Shown: positions 21,531 to 30,409, counted from the stretch's first letter. The stretch is 39,066 nt of DNA from Deltaproteobacteria bacterium (GCA_013151835.1 JAADHK010000027.1:46281-85346); one strand, 5' to 3'. Numbers and translations: made by a program. Notes: generated by a model from the sequence alone, not told the origin.

Positions 21531-22135
21531 AAAATATTATCGTGGCCATATGCGGCGCATCCGGATCGATTTACGCCGTTAATCTCTTAAAGATTCTCCT
21601 TGCCCAACCGGTGCGGGTTCATCTCATGGTCTCCGAAGCGGGGCGCCGGGTTATGGCCCATGAGGTCCCCGGATTTGCCGATGACATGGCGGGCCTTCTA
21701 ACGGAGCAGGGCGCAATATTTCATGAAGATGCCTGCCTGCGGCTTTATCTTCCCGACGACCATGGGGCCGGGCCTGCTTCCGGGTCTTTTGCACATGACG
21801 GAATGGCCGTAATCCCCTGCTCCATGAACACGCTCGCATCCATTGCAAACGGTATCACGGCAAACCTCATCCACCGGGCCGCGGATGTCACCTTAAAAGA
21901 GGGGCGAAAGCTTTTGCTCTGCATCCGGGAGACCCCCTTAAGCCTTATTCATATTGATAACATGGCCCGGGCCGCCCGGTCAGGGGCCGTGATAATGCCG
22001 CTTTGCCCGGGGTTTTATTTTAAGCCCCGGACCATGGACGACCTTGGACGGGCCATGGCCGAGCGCGCGGCCGTGCATCTTGGGGTATTGAGTGACTCTT
22101 TTTCGCAATGGGGGGAGGAGTCTTTTGATGTATGA
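21527..22135 (+). CDS. ubiX: UbiX-family flavin prenyltransferase
   Basis: 202 residues; ATG at 21527 with GGGAGG seven bases upstream, overlapping the mqnP stop as ATGA. The flavoprotein signatures ICGASGSIYAVNLL at the start, VIPCSMNTLASIANGI (about 98-113) and RETPLSLIHIDNM (about 137-149) are intact. UbiX makes prenylated FMN for UbiD-type decarboxylases; beside mqnP the client is probably the naphthoate decarboxylase of menaquinone synthesis. Such a UbiD-like gene is not present here. Confidence 0.93.
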   Translation: MKNIIVAICGASGSIYAVNLLKILLAQPVRVHLMVSEAGRRVMAHEVPGFADDMAGLLTEQGAIFHEDACLRLYLPDDHGAGPASGSFAHDGMAVIPCSMNTLASIANGITANLIHRAADVTLKEGRKLLLCIRETPLSLIHIDNMARAARSGAVIMPLCPGFYFKPRTMDDLGRAMAERAAVHLGVLSDSFSQWGEESFDV

Positions 22136-23186
22136 GGTTTCCGGCCGTAAATCCGGCTGGCGCAGGATTTTATCCGCCAGCCTGGTTTCGCCGCAGGATA
22201 TCGCCGACCGGCTGGGGATAGGATCCTCTATGATCGAGCCTGTAACGGCCAGGTATCCGGCCCGCATCAACCCCTATTATCTCTCCCTGATCGAATCAAA
22301 GGGCGATTCTTTATGGCGTCAGGCAGTGCCCGACCCGGCAGAGCTTAAAGACAGGGTTTTTAAGGAGTCCGACCCGTTGTCCGAAGCCGGGCAGTCGCCG
22401 GTTGCCGGATTGATCCACAGGTATCCGGACCGGGTTCTTTTCATGGTTTCCGACAAATGCGCCATGTATTGCCGTTATTGCATGAGAAAGCGGATAGTCG
22501 GTGGTGGAAAAGGGGCAGGGGATGTCGACATTGGCAAGGGGCTTGATTACATAAGCAGGACGCCCCGCGTAAGAGAGGTCATTCTCTCCGGCGGTGATCC
22601 CCTGATGGCCGATGACGCAGGGCTTGATAAACTGCTTTCCCGCATTTCACGCATAGAGCATGTGGAGGTTATCCGGATTCATACACGCATGCCCTGCACA
22701 CTTCCTTTTCGTATAACATCAGACCTTGTCCGGATACTTGGCGCCCATGCCCCGCTTTATGTAAACATCCAGTTCAACCATCCGGACGAATTGACAGATG
22801 AGGCGAAAAAGGCATGCGCCATGTTAGCTGATGCCGGGATTCCCCTGGGATGCCAGACCGTTCTGCTGGCAGGCGTAAACGATGACATCAAGACCATGAC
22901 CGCGCTCATGACGGGCCTTCTTGCCGCCAGAATCCGCCCTTATTATATCCATCATCCCGATCCCGTCCAGGGGACGGCGCATTTTACGGTTCCCCTTAAA
23001 AAGGGGCTTGAGATTATGGATGCGCTCCGGGGTAATATCTCGGGCATGGGTGTGCCGAATTACATGATCGATCTTCCGGGCGGGGGAGGCAAGGTGCCGC
23101 TGCTGCCCCAATACGTGCTTGAGAGGACCGAGGAGAAGCTTGTGGTGAGAAATTTTGAAAATCAGATATTTGAGTATCAGATTTGA
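22128..23186 (+). CDS. KamA-family radical SAM protein (lysine 2,3-aminomutase-like)
   Basis: 352 residues from the ATG at 22128, which overlaps ubiX by eight bases and has GGGGGGAGGAG just upstream. The [4Fe-4S]-SAM motif is C111-AMY-C115-RY-C118, preceded by HRYPDRVLFMVSDK as in lysine 2,3-aminomutases. It has PLP- and Lys-binding-type segments (LSGGDPLM, HTRMPCTLPFRIT, DLPGGGGKVPL). The protein is shorter than clostridial KamA, near EpmB length. It could make beta-lysine as an osmolyte or modify EF-P; neither an acetyltransferase (AblB) nor an EF-P ligase gene is beside it. Last gene of the operon. Confidence 0.88.
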   Translation: MYEVSGRKSGWRRILSASLVSPQDIADRLGIGSSMIEPVTARYPARINPYYLSLIESKGDSLWRQAVPDPAELKDRVFKESDPLSEAGQSPVAGLIHRYPDRVLFMVSDKCAMYCRYCMRKRIVGGGKGAGDVDIGKGLDYISRTPRVREVILSGGDPLMADDAGLDKLLSRISRIEHVEVIRIHTRMPCTLPFRITSDLVRILGAHAPLYVNIQFNHPDELTDEAKKACAMLADAGIPLGCQTVLLAGVNDDIKTMTALMTGLLAARIRPYYIHHPDPVQGTAHFTVPLKKGLEIMDALRGNISGMGVPNYMIDLPGGGGKVPLLPQYVLERTEEKLVVRNFENQIFEYQI

Positions 23187-23187
23187 C

Positions 23188-23307
23188 GGGCTCGTAAAAA
23201 GTCCATCTGCGGCGTTGCGCGAGCCATGAAAGACCTCAACGTACAAAAAGTACGCCTTCGCCCTTTCCCGGCTCGCGCGCCTTGCATATGGAGCTTTTTA
23301 CAAGCCC
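23188..23307. repeat. Hairpin element of the dispersed TCGTAAAAAGT family
   Basis: Starts GGGCTCGTAAAAAGTCCAT two bases after the kamA stop and ends with the inverted counterpart ATATGGAGCTTTTTACA then AGCCC. Internal arms GCGCGAGCC and GGCTCGCGC pair as well, so the whole 120 bp folds into one long hairpin. It has no coding capacity and looks like a non-autonomous palindromic (MITE/REP-like) element; it may serve as a terminator for the operon. Confidence 0.85.
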
Positions 23308-23334
23308 TCAGGTCTGAATGGGGGAATCGGTGGT

Positions 23335-23835
23335 TTACGTTCGGCCCGATTTGAAACCGCCGGAATGGCCGGAAAGATCGCACTTTTCAGGCACAATATC
23401 ATCCCCGCGCTTGACCCGGATGATCTCGGGCTTGTAGGCATCGCTTTTTTTCGCTTTGCGTTCAAGGATCATGATAAGGCCCATGGCGGCCGCGAAAAAA
23501 ATAAATCCAGCTACAACCGAGCCAAGGGACTTGTCGATGCCGAGCTGCAGTGCGTATCTGTCGCCGATTACCGCGCCCGTGATCAGGGCTATTATGGGGA
23601 AGACATAGAGAAGAAAGGATAATTTTATCAGTTTGAAACTATTGAACTCAAGGACTACAGTATCCCCTATGACGGCTTTTACCGGGTTTGTCGCCTCGAA
23701 TTCGTTTTCTTTTATATTTCCCGTGCCATGGCATACATCATGCTCGGAGCATCCCTCGCACGAGGCCATGCGTCGGGTCCTTACCATGGCGGTTTCGCCC
23801 TTTATTTTTATGATGGTGCCGAGTTCGGTAGCCAT
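23335..23835 (-). CDS. rseC: RseC/MucC-family membrane protein
   Basis: 166 residues. The N-terminal beta domain (MATELGTIIKIKGETAMVR) holds clustered cysteines in CEGCSEHDVC. Two transmembrane helices follow (about 72-91 and 104-122), then a charged tail. This is the RseC layout, linked in enterobacteria to sigma-E control and to SoxR reduction with Rsx/Rnf electron transport. No rnf or rpoE genes are nearby. An AAGGA ribosome binding site precedes the ATG at 23833-23835. Monocistronic, leftward. Confidence 0.88.
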   Translation of the reverse strand: MATELGTIIKIKGETAMVRTRRMASCEGCSEHDVCHGTGNIKENEFEATNPVKAVIGDTVVLEFNSFKLIKLSFLLYVFPIIALITGAVIGDRYALQLGIDKSLGSVVAGFIFFAAAMGLIMILERKAKKSDAYKPEIIRVKRGDDIVPEKCDLSGHSGGFKSGRT

Positions 23836-24000
23836 ATTTTTATCCTTTTTACAAAGCCTTTGGGTGTGTTCGTTGTGGGCGGGGATTCGCCGGTTACGAT
23901 GAAAATAGTATTTACATTTAAATGAGAATAAGGATAGACACAGTCGAAGTCAATACCTGAAATTTTTGGTGAAGGCTGGGATAATATGAAAGGAAAGACC

Positions 24001-24831
24001 ATGAAAACATATTGGGACAGGGTGGGGGCGGCTGCGGATTTTTTGAGTGAAAAAATCGGCATGTCACCGGATATTGCCGTTATTACCGGCACTGGCCTTG
24101 GCGCGAGCCTTGCGTCTATTGATGAAAATATCAGGTTGAATTATGGCGAAATCCCCGGATTTTCGGCATCGACCGTTGAAGGCCATGCCGGAGTGCTCGT
24201 GGCCGGGACCGTAAGCGGCCGGCCGGTAATGGCCATGGCCGGCCGGTTTCACCTTTACGAGGGATATTCCCCGGCCGAGGTGGTTTTTTCCGTGCGCGTG
24301 ATGCGGGCCATGGGTATCTCAACCCTTATAGTCACAAATGCTGCGGGCGGTCTTAATCCGGATTTTTGCGAAGGCGATATCATGATTATAAGGGATCATA
24401 TCAATTTAACGTGCGAAAATCCGCTTGTGGGGCCAAATAATGATGATTTCGGTATCCGTTTTCCGGACATGAGCTGCGCATATTCGCATGATCTTGCCGT
24501 GTCTGCCGCATCGTGTGCCAAAAAATCGGGGATCAGCGTAAGGTCCGGTATATATGCGGGGCTCAAGGGCCCCTCGCTTGAAACCCCGGCAGAGATCCGC
24601 TTTCTTAAAATCATAGGGGCCGATGCGGTGGGCTTTTCAACCGTGGCCGAAGTTATTGCGGCGGTTCACGGGGGCATGAATGTGCTGGGCCTTTCCATTA
24701 TCACCAATGTCCATGACCCGGACAACCCAAAGCCGGCCTCGGTTGACGAGATTATCGGGGTCGCGCAGGCCGCCTCGGGCAATCTTGGCAAGATAATATC
24801 ATGCATTGCGGCAAAAGAGGAAAAACGATGA
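24001..24831 (+). CDS. Purine nucleoside phosphorylase family (PNP / methylthioinosine phosphorylase)
   Basis: About 276 residues from the ATG at 24001, which has AGGAA five bases upstream; the ATG at 23986 would add five residues. Trimeric PNP motifs: VITGTGLGASL (phosphate loop), VEGHAG, MAGRFHLYEGYSPAEV, TNAAGGLNPDFCEGDIM, and GADAVGFSTVAEVIAAVHGGM, where PNPs usually have GMST. The reaction is phosphorolysis of purine nucleosides. Since the next gene (ATGA overlap) encodes an MTA/SAH deaminase, the likely in vivo substrate is methylthioinosine or inosine, as in Pseudomonas aeruginosa MTA salvage. That assignment is inference. Confidence 0.9.
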   Translation: MKTYWDRVGAAADFLSEKIGMSPDIAVITGTGLGASLASIDENIRLNYGEIPGFSASTVEGHAGVLVAGTVSGRPVMAMAGRFHLYEGYSPAEVVFSVRVMRAMGISTLIVTNAAGGLNPDFCEGDIMIIRDHINLTCENPLVGPNNDDFGIRFPDMSCAYSHDLAVSAASCAKKSGISVRSGIYAGLKGPSLETPAEIRFLKIIGADAVGFSTVAEVIAAVHGGMNVLGLSIITNVHDPDNPKPASVDEIIGVAQAASGNLGKIISCIAAKEEKR

Positions 24832-26147
24832 ATAACGTTGACCTGATAGTGAAAAACGGAACGATTGTCACCATGGATGAAGATTTTACAATCATTGAAC
24901 AAGGCGTGGTGGCCGTTTCAGGAGATACGATTTTTGAGGTCGGCAAATCCGGTGACGTGAGTATGCCGGAAACGGCCCGGATCATCGACGCCCGGGGTGG
25001 TATCATCATGCCGGGCCTCGTAAATACGCATACACACGCGGCAATGACCTGTTTCAGGGGCCTGGCCGACGACCTGCCGCTCATGGACTGGCTTGAAAAA
25101 CATATCTTCCCGGCCGAATCAAGGCTGAACTACAATACGGTCCTTGCCGGAGCCAGGCTGGGCTGCGCCGAGATGCTCCTGTCCGGCACCACCTGTTTTT
25201 GCGACATGTATCTTTTTGAAGACGCGGTCGGCGAAGCGGCCCGGGCCGCCGGCATGAGGGCCGTGGTTGGCGAGGTTCTCTATGATTTTGATTCCCCTAA
25301 TTACGGTTCCATTGAAAAGGGGTTTGAATACACGCGATACCTTATTGAAAAATGGCAGGATGATCCGCTCGTGTCCGTGGCGGTGGAGCCGCATTCCCCC
25401 TATCTCTGCGACCCTGAACTTCTCTGCCGGGCCGCCGCAATATCCGGGGAATACGGGATACCCCTTGTCATTCATGTGTCGGAAACAATCGATGAACTTG
25501 AAACCATCAAAAAAAGGTATGGAAAAACCCCTGTTGGCCATCTTGCCGATATCGGGGTTTTGTCTTCCCGGACGGTGGCCTGCCATTGTGTGGCAGTGTC
25601 CGATGACGACATAAGGCTGTTGTCTGAAAACCATGTAAATGTATCCCATAATCCGGAAAGCAACATGAAGCTTGCGGCAGGCGTCGCGCCCGTGCCGCAG
25701 ATGCTTTCCGCAGGGATTACGGTGGGGCTCGGCACCGACGGTCCTGCAAGCAACAACGATCTTGACATGTTTGCCGAAATGGACACCGCAGCTAAATTGC
25801 ACAAGGTGAATACCCTTGATCCCACGGTTGTTGATGCGCGCACGGTTCTTCGCATGGCGACAATTGACGGGGCCCGCGCTTTGGGCCTGGGCAATGTCTG
25901 CGGATCACTTGAGCCGGGCAAAAAAGCCGATATTATAGTTATAGACACCCGCAAGCCCCATCTTACGCCCATGTATGACCCCTGTTCCCACCTTGTTTAT
26001 GCCGTACGCGCCAATGATGTATCCTCTGTAATCATAGGGGGGAATATTGTTGTGGAAAACAGGCGGATAAATACTTTTGACGTGGATGAGATCATGGCTG
26101 AAATAAAAGAGATTGGAAAGGGTATTGCCCTTAAAAACGGCAGGTGA
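24828..26147 (+). CDS. mtaD: 5-methylthioadenosine / S-adenosylhomocysteine deaminase family amidohydrolase
   Basis: 439 residues; ATG at 24828 inside GAGGAAAAACGATGA, overlapping the phosphorylase stop. Metal and substrate motifs of the ATZ/TRZ/MtaD amidohydrolases: NTHTHAAMTCFRGLADD (HxH, about 64-80), PHSPYLCD, HVSETIDE, HCVAVSDDD and GTDGPASNNDLDMF. It deaminates MTA or SAH to the inosine analogue, which the adjacent phosphorylase could then cleave. Because the genome seems to use the futalosine pathway, aminodeoxyfutalosine deamination is another possibility; only biochemistry or clustering of close homologues would decide. Confidence 0.9.
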   Translation: MNNVDLIVKNGTIVTMDEDFTIIEQGVVAVSGDTIFEVGKSGDVSMPETARIIDARGGIIMPGLVNTHTHAAMTCFRGLADDLPLMDWLEKHIFPAESRLNYNTVLAGARLGCAEMLLSGTTCFCDMYLFEDAVGEAARAAGMRAVVGEVLYDFDSPNYGSIEKGFEYTRYLIEKWQDDPLVSVAVEPHSPYLCDPELLCRAAAISGEYGIPLVIHVSETIDELETIKKRYGKTPVGHLADIGVLSSRTVACHCVAVSDDDIRLLSENHVNVSHNPESNMKLAAGVAPVPQMLSAGITVGLGTDGPASNNDLDMFAEMDTAAKLHKVNTLDPTVVDARTVLRMATIDGARALGLGNVCGSLEPGKKADIIVIDTRKPHLTPMYDPCSHLVYAVRANDVSSVIIGGNIVVENRRINTFDVDEIMAEIKEIGKGIALKNGR

Positions 26148-26191
26148 CAAGACCGGCTGTCCCGGTTTCAGGCGTTTTTTAATTCTTTTGA

Positions 26192-26220
26192 TTGACTTGT
26201 GAACACAATCCGGTTAATAT
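26192..26220 (+). promoter_or_regulatory. Promoter of the mlaA-mlaC-RND operon
   Basis: TTGACT at 26192-26197 and TAATAT at 26215-26220 with a 17-bp spacer, about 40 bases upstream of the GTG start. Confidence 0.6.
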
Positions 26221-26268
26221 CCTAAATTTACACGCAGTTTGGCTTATAATTCGAAAAGGAGACAATTT

Positions 26269-27081
26269 GTGCGGGGTCGCGTACACATTAAAATTTCAGC
26301 CATAACAACAGCCTTCATATTCTGGTTTTTCCCTTTTGCTTTTTTCTTATGCACGGCCGCACATGCAGGCACACAAAAGAGCCCGGGCAGTCAGGGCTCT
26401 GTTTTGAGCCCCGCAGATGATATGAGTGGGGATGCATTTGATACCTTTGATGAATTCGAGGTCAAGGAAATAAGGGAGAAAGTGTCTGATCCCCTTATGG
26501 GCTATAACCGGTTCATGACCAAATTTAACGACAAGGTATATTTCTGGTTTTTCAAGCCGGTTGCAAGGGCCTATTCATTTGTGGCGCCCGAAGTCGTGAG
26601 GATTTCGGTTTCCCGGTTTTTCAAAAACCTGGCCTGGCCCATACGCGGGTTTAATAACCTGCTCCAGCTTAAATTCAGGTGTGCCGGCATAGAAACTGCC
26701 CGGTTTGCCGTAAACACGACCGTGGGGGTCGCCGGGTTTTTTGACCCGGCCCGCTCCTGGCTTAATCTCTGCCCATGCCCCGAGGACTTCGGGCAGACAC
26801 TCGGCCACTATGGCGTGGGCCCGGGAATTCCGCTTGTGATTCCGTTTGTAGGCCCGTCCAATATACGGGATGCCATGGGACTTGTGCCGGATTATTACCT
26901 TGATCCAGTTAGCTATATAAAGGACTGGAAAACCGCTTTTGCCGTAGACACCTACGGCAGGTTTAACACGGTTTCGCTACATATCGGAGAGTATGAAAAA
27001 TTAAGGGAAGGCGCCGTGGACTGGTATATATTCATGCGCAATGCTTATGAGCAGAACCGCGAAAAAGCAATTGGAGAATGA
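26269..27081 (+). CDS. mlaA: MlaA (VacJ)-family phospholipid-handling lipoprotein/outer-membrane protein
   Basis: 270 residues from a GTG at 26269, which has AAAAGGAG seven bases upstream; an upstream in-frame TTG lacks one. Signal peptide ends near AHA (about residue 34). A lipobox is not evident, unlike E. coli MlaA. Family motifs: DPLMGYNRFMTKFNDKVYFWFFKP, FFKNLAWPIRGFNNLLQ, RFAVNTTVGVAGFFDPA and DFGQTLGHYGVGPGIPLVIP. MlaA removes mislocalised phospholipid from the outer leaflet of the outer membrane. Directly followed by mlaC and an RND exporter. Confidence 0.93.
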   Translation: MRGRVHIKISAITTAFIFWFFPFAFFLCTAAHAGTQKSPGSQGSVLSPADDMSGDAFDTFDEFEVKEIREKVSDPLMGYNRFMTKFNDKVYFWFFKPVARAYSFVAPEVVRISVSRFFKNLAWPIRGFNNLLQLKFRCAGIETARFAVNTTVGVAGFFDPARSWLNLCPCPEDFGQTLGHYGVGPGIPLVIPFVGPSNIRDAMGLVPDYYLDPVSYIKDWKTAFAVDTYGRFNTVSLHIGEYEKLREGAVDWYIFMRNAYEQNREKAIGE

Positions 27082-27084
27082 TAG

Positions 27085-27768
27085 ATGAAAAAAATGCTTG
27101 CCGCCGCTATTATGTTTTGCGTGATTTTTTCCATACCCATCATGCCGGTGTATGCTCAGCCGAACCAGAGGTGTTCGGGAAGCGGTCCGGATTTCATCCT
27201 GCATACAAAGATAGACCAGATACTTGCAGTGCTTGAAAACAAGAGCCTGTCTGATAAAAAAAAGGCGGATCAGCTCCAGGGCATCGTGGATCCGATTTTT
27301 AATTACAGGCTAATGGCCAAGCTCACATTGGGAAGGGAGTACTGGCCCAGGCTTACAAAAAACCAGCAGGCCGAGTTTTTAGACCTGTTTGTAAAGCGGC
27401 TGAAGGCATCTTATTTTGACAAGATCAGCCTCTATTCCGGCAACGTGCATGCCGATATCGTGTGCGGGGGCGTGGAGCCGGATGGTAAAAAAGCAGTCGT
27501 TCCAGTGTCTGTTACGGCCAAAGGCACGACCATCAACATGCGGTATTATTTTTACCGGTTCCCGGACGGATGGAAGGTCTATGATGTTGAAATACAAGGG
27601 GTCAGCATTGTTTCCAGTTACAAGGCCCAGTTTGAACAGGTTCTGAGCCACGGTTCCGTGAATGATCTGTTGAATGCATTGAAAAAGCCGCTTGCGGAAA
27701 AGTCTGAAAAGCCCCCTGGAAAATCAGATGAAAAATTACCGTCAAAATCGGATGCGCAGAAGCAATGA
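27085..27768 (+). CDS. mlaC: MlaC-family periplasmic phospholipid-binding protein
   Basis: 227 residues with a signal peptide (cleavage near VYA, residue 24). It has the MlaC/Ttg2D fold pattern: DKKKADQLQGIVDPIFNYRLMAKLTLG and then REYWPRLTKNQQAEFLDLFVKRL, with later VSVTAKGTTINMRYYFYRFPDGWKVYDVEIQGVSIV, here quoted in part. The C-terminal tail is Lys/Pro-rich (KPPGKSDEKLPSKSD). MlaC shuttles phospholipid between MlaA and an inner-membrane partner. That partner is normally the MlaFEDB ABC transporter, which is absent here and replaced by an RND protein. Confidence 0.9.
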   Translation: MKKMLAAAIMFCVIFSIPIMPVYAQPNQRCSGSGPDFILHTKIDQILAVLENKSLSDKKKADQLQGIVDPIFNYRLMAKLTLGREYWPRLTKNQQAEFLDLFVKRLKASYFDKISLYSGNVHADIVCGGVEPDGKKAVVPVSVTAKGTTINMRYYFYRFPDGWKVYDVEIQGVSIVSSYKAQFEQVLSHGSVNDLLNALKKPLAEKSEKPPGKSDEKLPSKSDAQKQ

Positions 27769-30287
27769 GTAGCAATCCTCTAATATCACGCTTTTATGAC
27801 AGGGTTATACTGGCAAGGCCGAAATTCGTTTTAGCCCTTTTTTTCGTGGTGCTGGCTTTTTTTTCATCCTATGCCGGAAATTTCAGGATAGATGCGTCCT
27901 CGGACACCCTGGTAATGAAGGACAACAAGGATTTTCTCTATTACCAGAAAGTGTTGAAGCGTTACGGGTATAACGATTTTCTGATCGTCACTTATTCGCC
28001 AAAATCCGGAGACCTGTTTTCAGATCCGGTCCTTGCCAGGATCGCAAGCCTTAAAAAGGAATTTCTGAATCTTCCGGGTGTGGGGTCGGTGGTTTGCCTT
28101 TTAGATGTTCCCCTTCTCGCAAGCCCGCCCGTACCCATCAAGGATCTGGCCGAAAATATCAAGACCTTGTCAACCCCGGGGATTGACAGGCAACTTGCGA
28201 AAAAAGAGTTCAAGACAAGTCCTTTATACAGCGATCTTATTGTCAGCCCGGATCTCAAAACCACGGCGCTGCAAATCGTTTTCAAGCCGGATAAGTATTA
28301 TGAGCCGCTCTGGAAAAAGAAGCTCGCGCTGCGGGAAAAGGCGGCCGGAAAGGGGCTTTCCCCAAAAGAGGAGAAAGAATATAAAAATATAACCCAGCAG
28401 ATGGACGACTACAGGGATGTGACGGATAAAAACCGGCACAATGTAATCGTGAAAATCCGTGCGATCATGATGAAGTATACGGATCATGCGAGCCTTTATC
28501 TTGGCGGAATCAGCATGATCGCGGACGACATGATGGCGTACGTGAAAAACGACCTCAAGGTATTCAGCGTTGGTGTTTTCCTGTTTCTCGTGGTCACCCT
28601 GGGTTTTATTTTCAGACAAATCCGCTGGGTGCTCCTTCCCGTTCTCAGTTGCGCGTTTTCCGCCATTATCATGATTGGCATACTCGGATATTTCGACTGG
28701 GAGGTTACGGTAATATCGTCTAATTTCATCTCGTTGCAGCTCATCATGACAATGGCCATGTCAATCCATCTGGTTGTGAGATACCGCGAGCTTTCACGGG
28801 AAAATCCGGATGCAGATCACCGGAGCCTTGTCCTTGAAACCATAAGCTCCATGCTGATTCCTATTTTCTATGCCGGGCTCACCACCATCGCCGGGTTTGC
28901 ATCCCTTCTCTGGGCTGATATCCTGCCGGTCATAACCTTTGGCTGGATGATGTGCGCGGGGCTCACGGTATCCTTGCTGGTCACCTTTATCTTTTTTCCG
29001 GCAACCCTTGCGCTCTTTAAAAAATCCCCCCCCCTGGTTTCTCTCAAAGGCGGCGGCGTTTCCCTGACCCGTATGACATCGAATTTCACCCAGCGCCACG
29101 GCCGAGCGATTATCCTGGCCACCTGTCTGGCATTTGTCCTGAGCATTGCCGGTATTTCACAATTGATCGTGGAAAATTCGTTTGTAAATTATTTCAGGAA
29201 ATCAAGCGAGATTTACAAGGGGCTTACCGTTATCGATAAAAATCTGGGCGGGACCACGCCCCTCGACGTGATCATAGACTTTGATGATAATGTGTCGAAA
29301 AAAGCAGCCGTGTCACCGGCTGTGGGCGGGGCGGGGGGCGGCTTTGATGTCTTTGATGAGTTTGAATCAAAAACCGATCCCGCCAAATACTGGCTCACCC
29401 CGTTTCGCCTGGCCAGAATCGAAGCGGTCCATGATTACCTTGCGGGCCTTGATCACGTGGGCAAGGTCCTTTCCCTTGCAACCCTGGGCAAGCTCGCGCG
29501 CCAGTTAAATAACGGGACGCCCCTGGACAGTTTTGATCTTTCCCTGATTTTTAACGGATTTCCGGACAAGTATAAAAAGATGCTTGTAACCCCCTATGTA
29601 TCCGTTTCCGACAACGAGGCGAGAATCGCATTGCGGGTGCGCGATTCGGACAAGGGGCTCAGGAGAAACGCGCTGTTGAAAAAAATAGAGCACGACATGA
29701 CCCATACGCTTGGGTTTAAGCCCGGGCAGGTGCATCTCACGAGCATGCTGGTTTTATATAACGATATCCTTCAAAGGCTTTTTGAATCCCAGATTCTGAC
29801 CCTGGGGATCGTACTCCTTGCCCTTATGGGGATGTTTTTAATCTTATTCAGGTCAATTAAAATCTCGCTCATCGCCATTTTTCCCAACCTGCTTTCAATC
29901 GGGGTCGTCCTGGGGGTCATGGGCTGGTTCCGCATACCGCTCGATATCATGACCATAACGATCGCGTCCATCAGCGTCGGGATCGCGGTGGATGACACGA
30001 TCCATTACATCCACCGATTCAAACATGAAATCGAGGTGGACCGGGATTATGTCGCGGCCATGCACCGGTGCCACGAAAGTATCGGATATGCCATGTACTA
30101 CACCTCGATCACCATAGTCATAGGGTTTTCCACTCTCGTCCTGTCGAATTTCATACCCACCATCAATTTCGGGCTGTTAACCTGCCTCGCCATGGTCATG
30201 GCCCTGGTGGGCGCCCTTACCCTTCTTCCCGAACTGATTATCCTGATAAAGCCGTTCGGGCCGGGCAGGGTGCAGGAAGCAAAGTAA
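27765..30287 (+). CDS. RND-superfamily (MMPL/HAE3-type) lipid exporter
   Basis: 840 residues; ATG overlaps the mlaC stop (ATGA). Topology: TM1 (about 19-38), a large periplasmic loop, five TM helices (about 265-410), TM7 (about 447-466), a second large loop, then five more helices (about 680-835). This duplicated six-helix design with VGIAVDDTIHYIHRF in the second half (proton-relay-type Asp residues) marks the HAE3/MMPL/HpnN group, which moves hydrophobic lipids such as hopanoids. Its position after mlaA and mlaC implies phospholipid or hopanoid transport between the membranes. Confidence 0.9.
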   Translation: MSSNPLISRFYDRVILARPKFVLALFFVVLAFFSSYAGNFRIDASSDTLVMKDNKDFLYYQKVLKRYGYNDFLIVTYSPKSGDLFSDPVLARIASLKKEFLNLPGVGSVVCLLDVPLLASPPVPIKDLAENIKTLSTPGIDRQLAKKEFKTSPLYSDLIVSPDLKTTALQIVFKPDKYYEPLWKKKLALREKAAGKGLSPKEEKEYKNITQQMDDYRDVTDKNRHNVIVKIRAIMMKYTDHASLYLGGISMIADDMMAYVKNDLKVFSVGVFLFLVVTLGFIFRQIRWVLLPVLSCAFSAIIMIGILGYFDWEVTVISSNFISLQLIMTMAMSIHLVVRYRELSRENPDADHRSLVLETISSMLIPIFYAGLTTIAGFASLLWADILPVITFGWMMCAGLTVSLLVTFIFFPATLALFKKSPPLVSLKGGGVSLTRMTSNFTQRHGRAIILATCLAFVLSIAGISQLIVENSFVNYFRKSSEIYKGLTVIDKNLGGTTPLDVIIDFDDNVSKKAAVSPAVGGAGGGFDVFDEFESKTDPAKYWLTPFRLARIEAVHDYLAGLDHVGKVLSLATLGKLARQLNNGTPLDSFDLSLIFNGFPDKYKKMLVTPYVSVSDNEARIALRVRDSDKGLRRNALLKKIEHDMTHTLGFKPGQVHLTSMLVLYNDILQRLFESQILTLGIVLLALMGMFLILFRSIKISLIAIFPNLLSIGVVLGVMGWFRIPLDIMTITIASISVGIAVDDTIHYIHRFKHEIEVDRDYVAAMHRCHESIGYAMYYTSITIVIGFSTLVLSNFIPTINFGLLTCLAMVMALVGALTLLPELIILIKPFGPGRVQEAK

Positions 30288-30409
30288 GGCCCTTTGATAG
30301 CAGGCATAATGGTTGTTTATCCCGAATTGCCGCATGCATATAATTAAGAATTAAGATGCGACCCCGGGCCTCGCGCCCAATAAATTACGCCCTTGCCTTG
30401 TGCGCCAAT

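Noticed and set aside
25119-25802. Leftward 227-codon open frame inside mtaD
   Set aside because: Antisense shadow; the sense strand carries all amidohydrolase motifs.
26152-26190. Candidate terminator (ACCGG-CTGTC-CCGGT then T-rich DNA) after mtaD
   Set aside because: The stem is only 5 bp and the T-run starts eight bases after it; kept out of the feature list as too weak.
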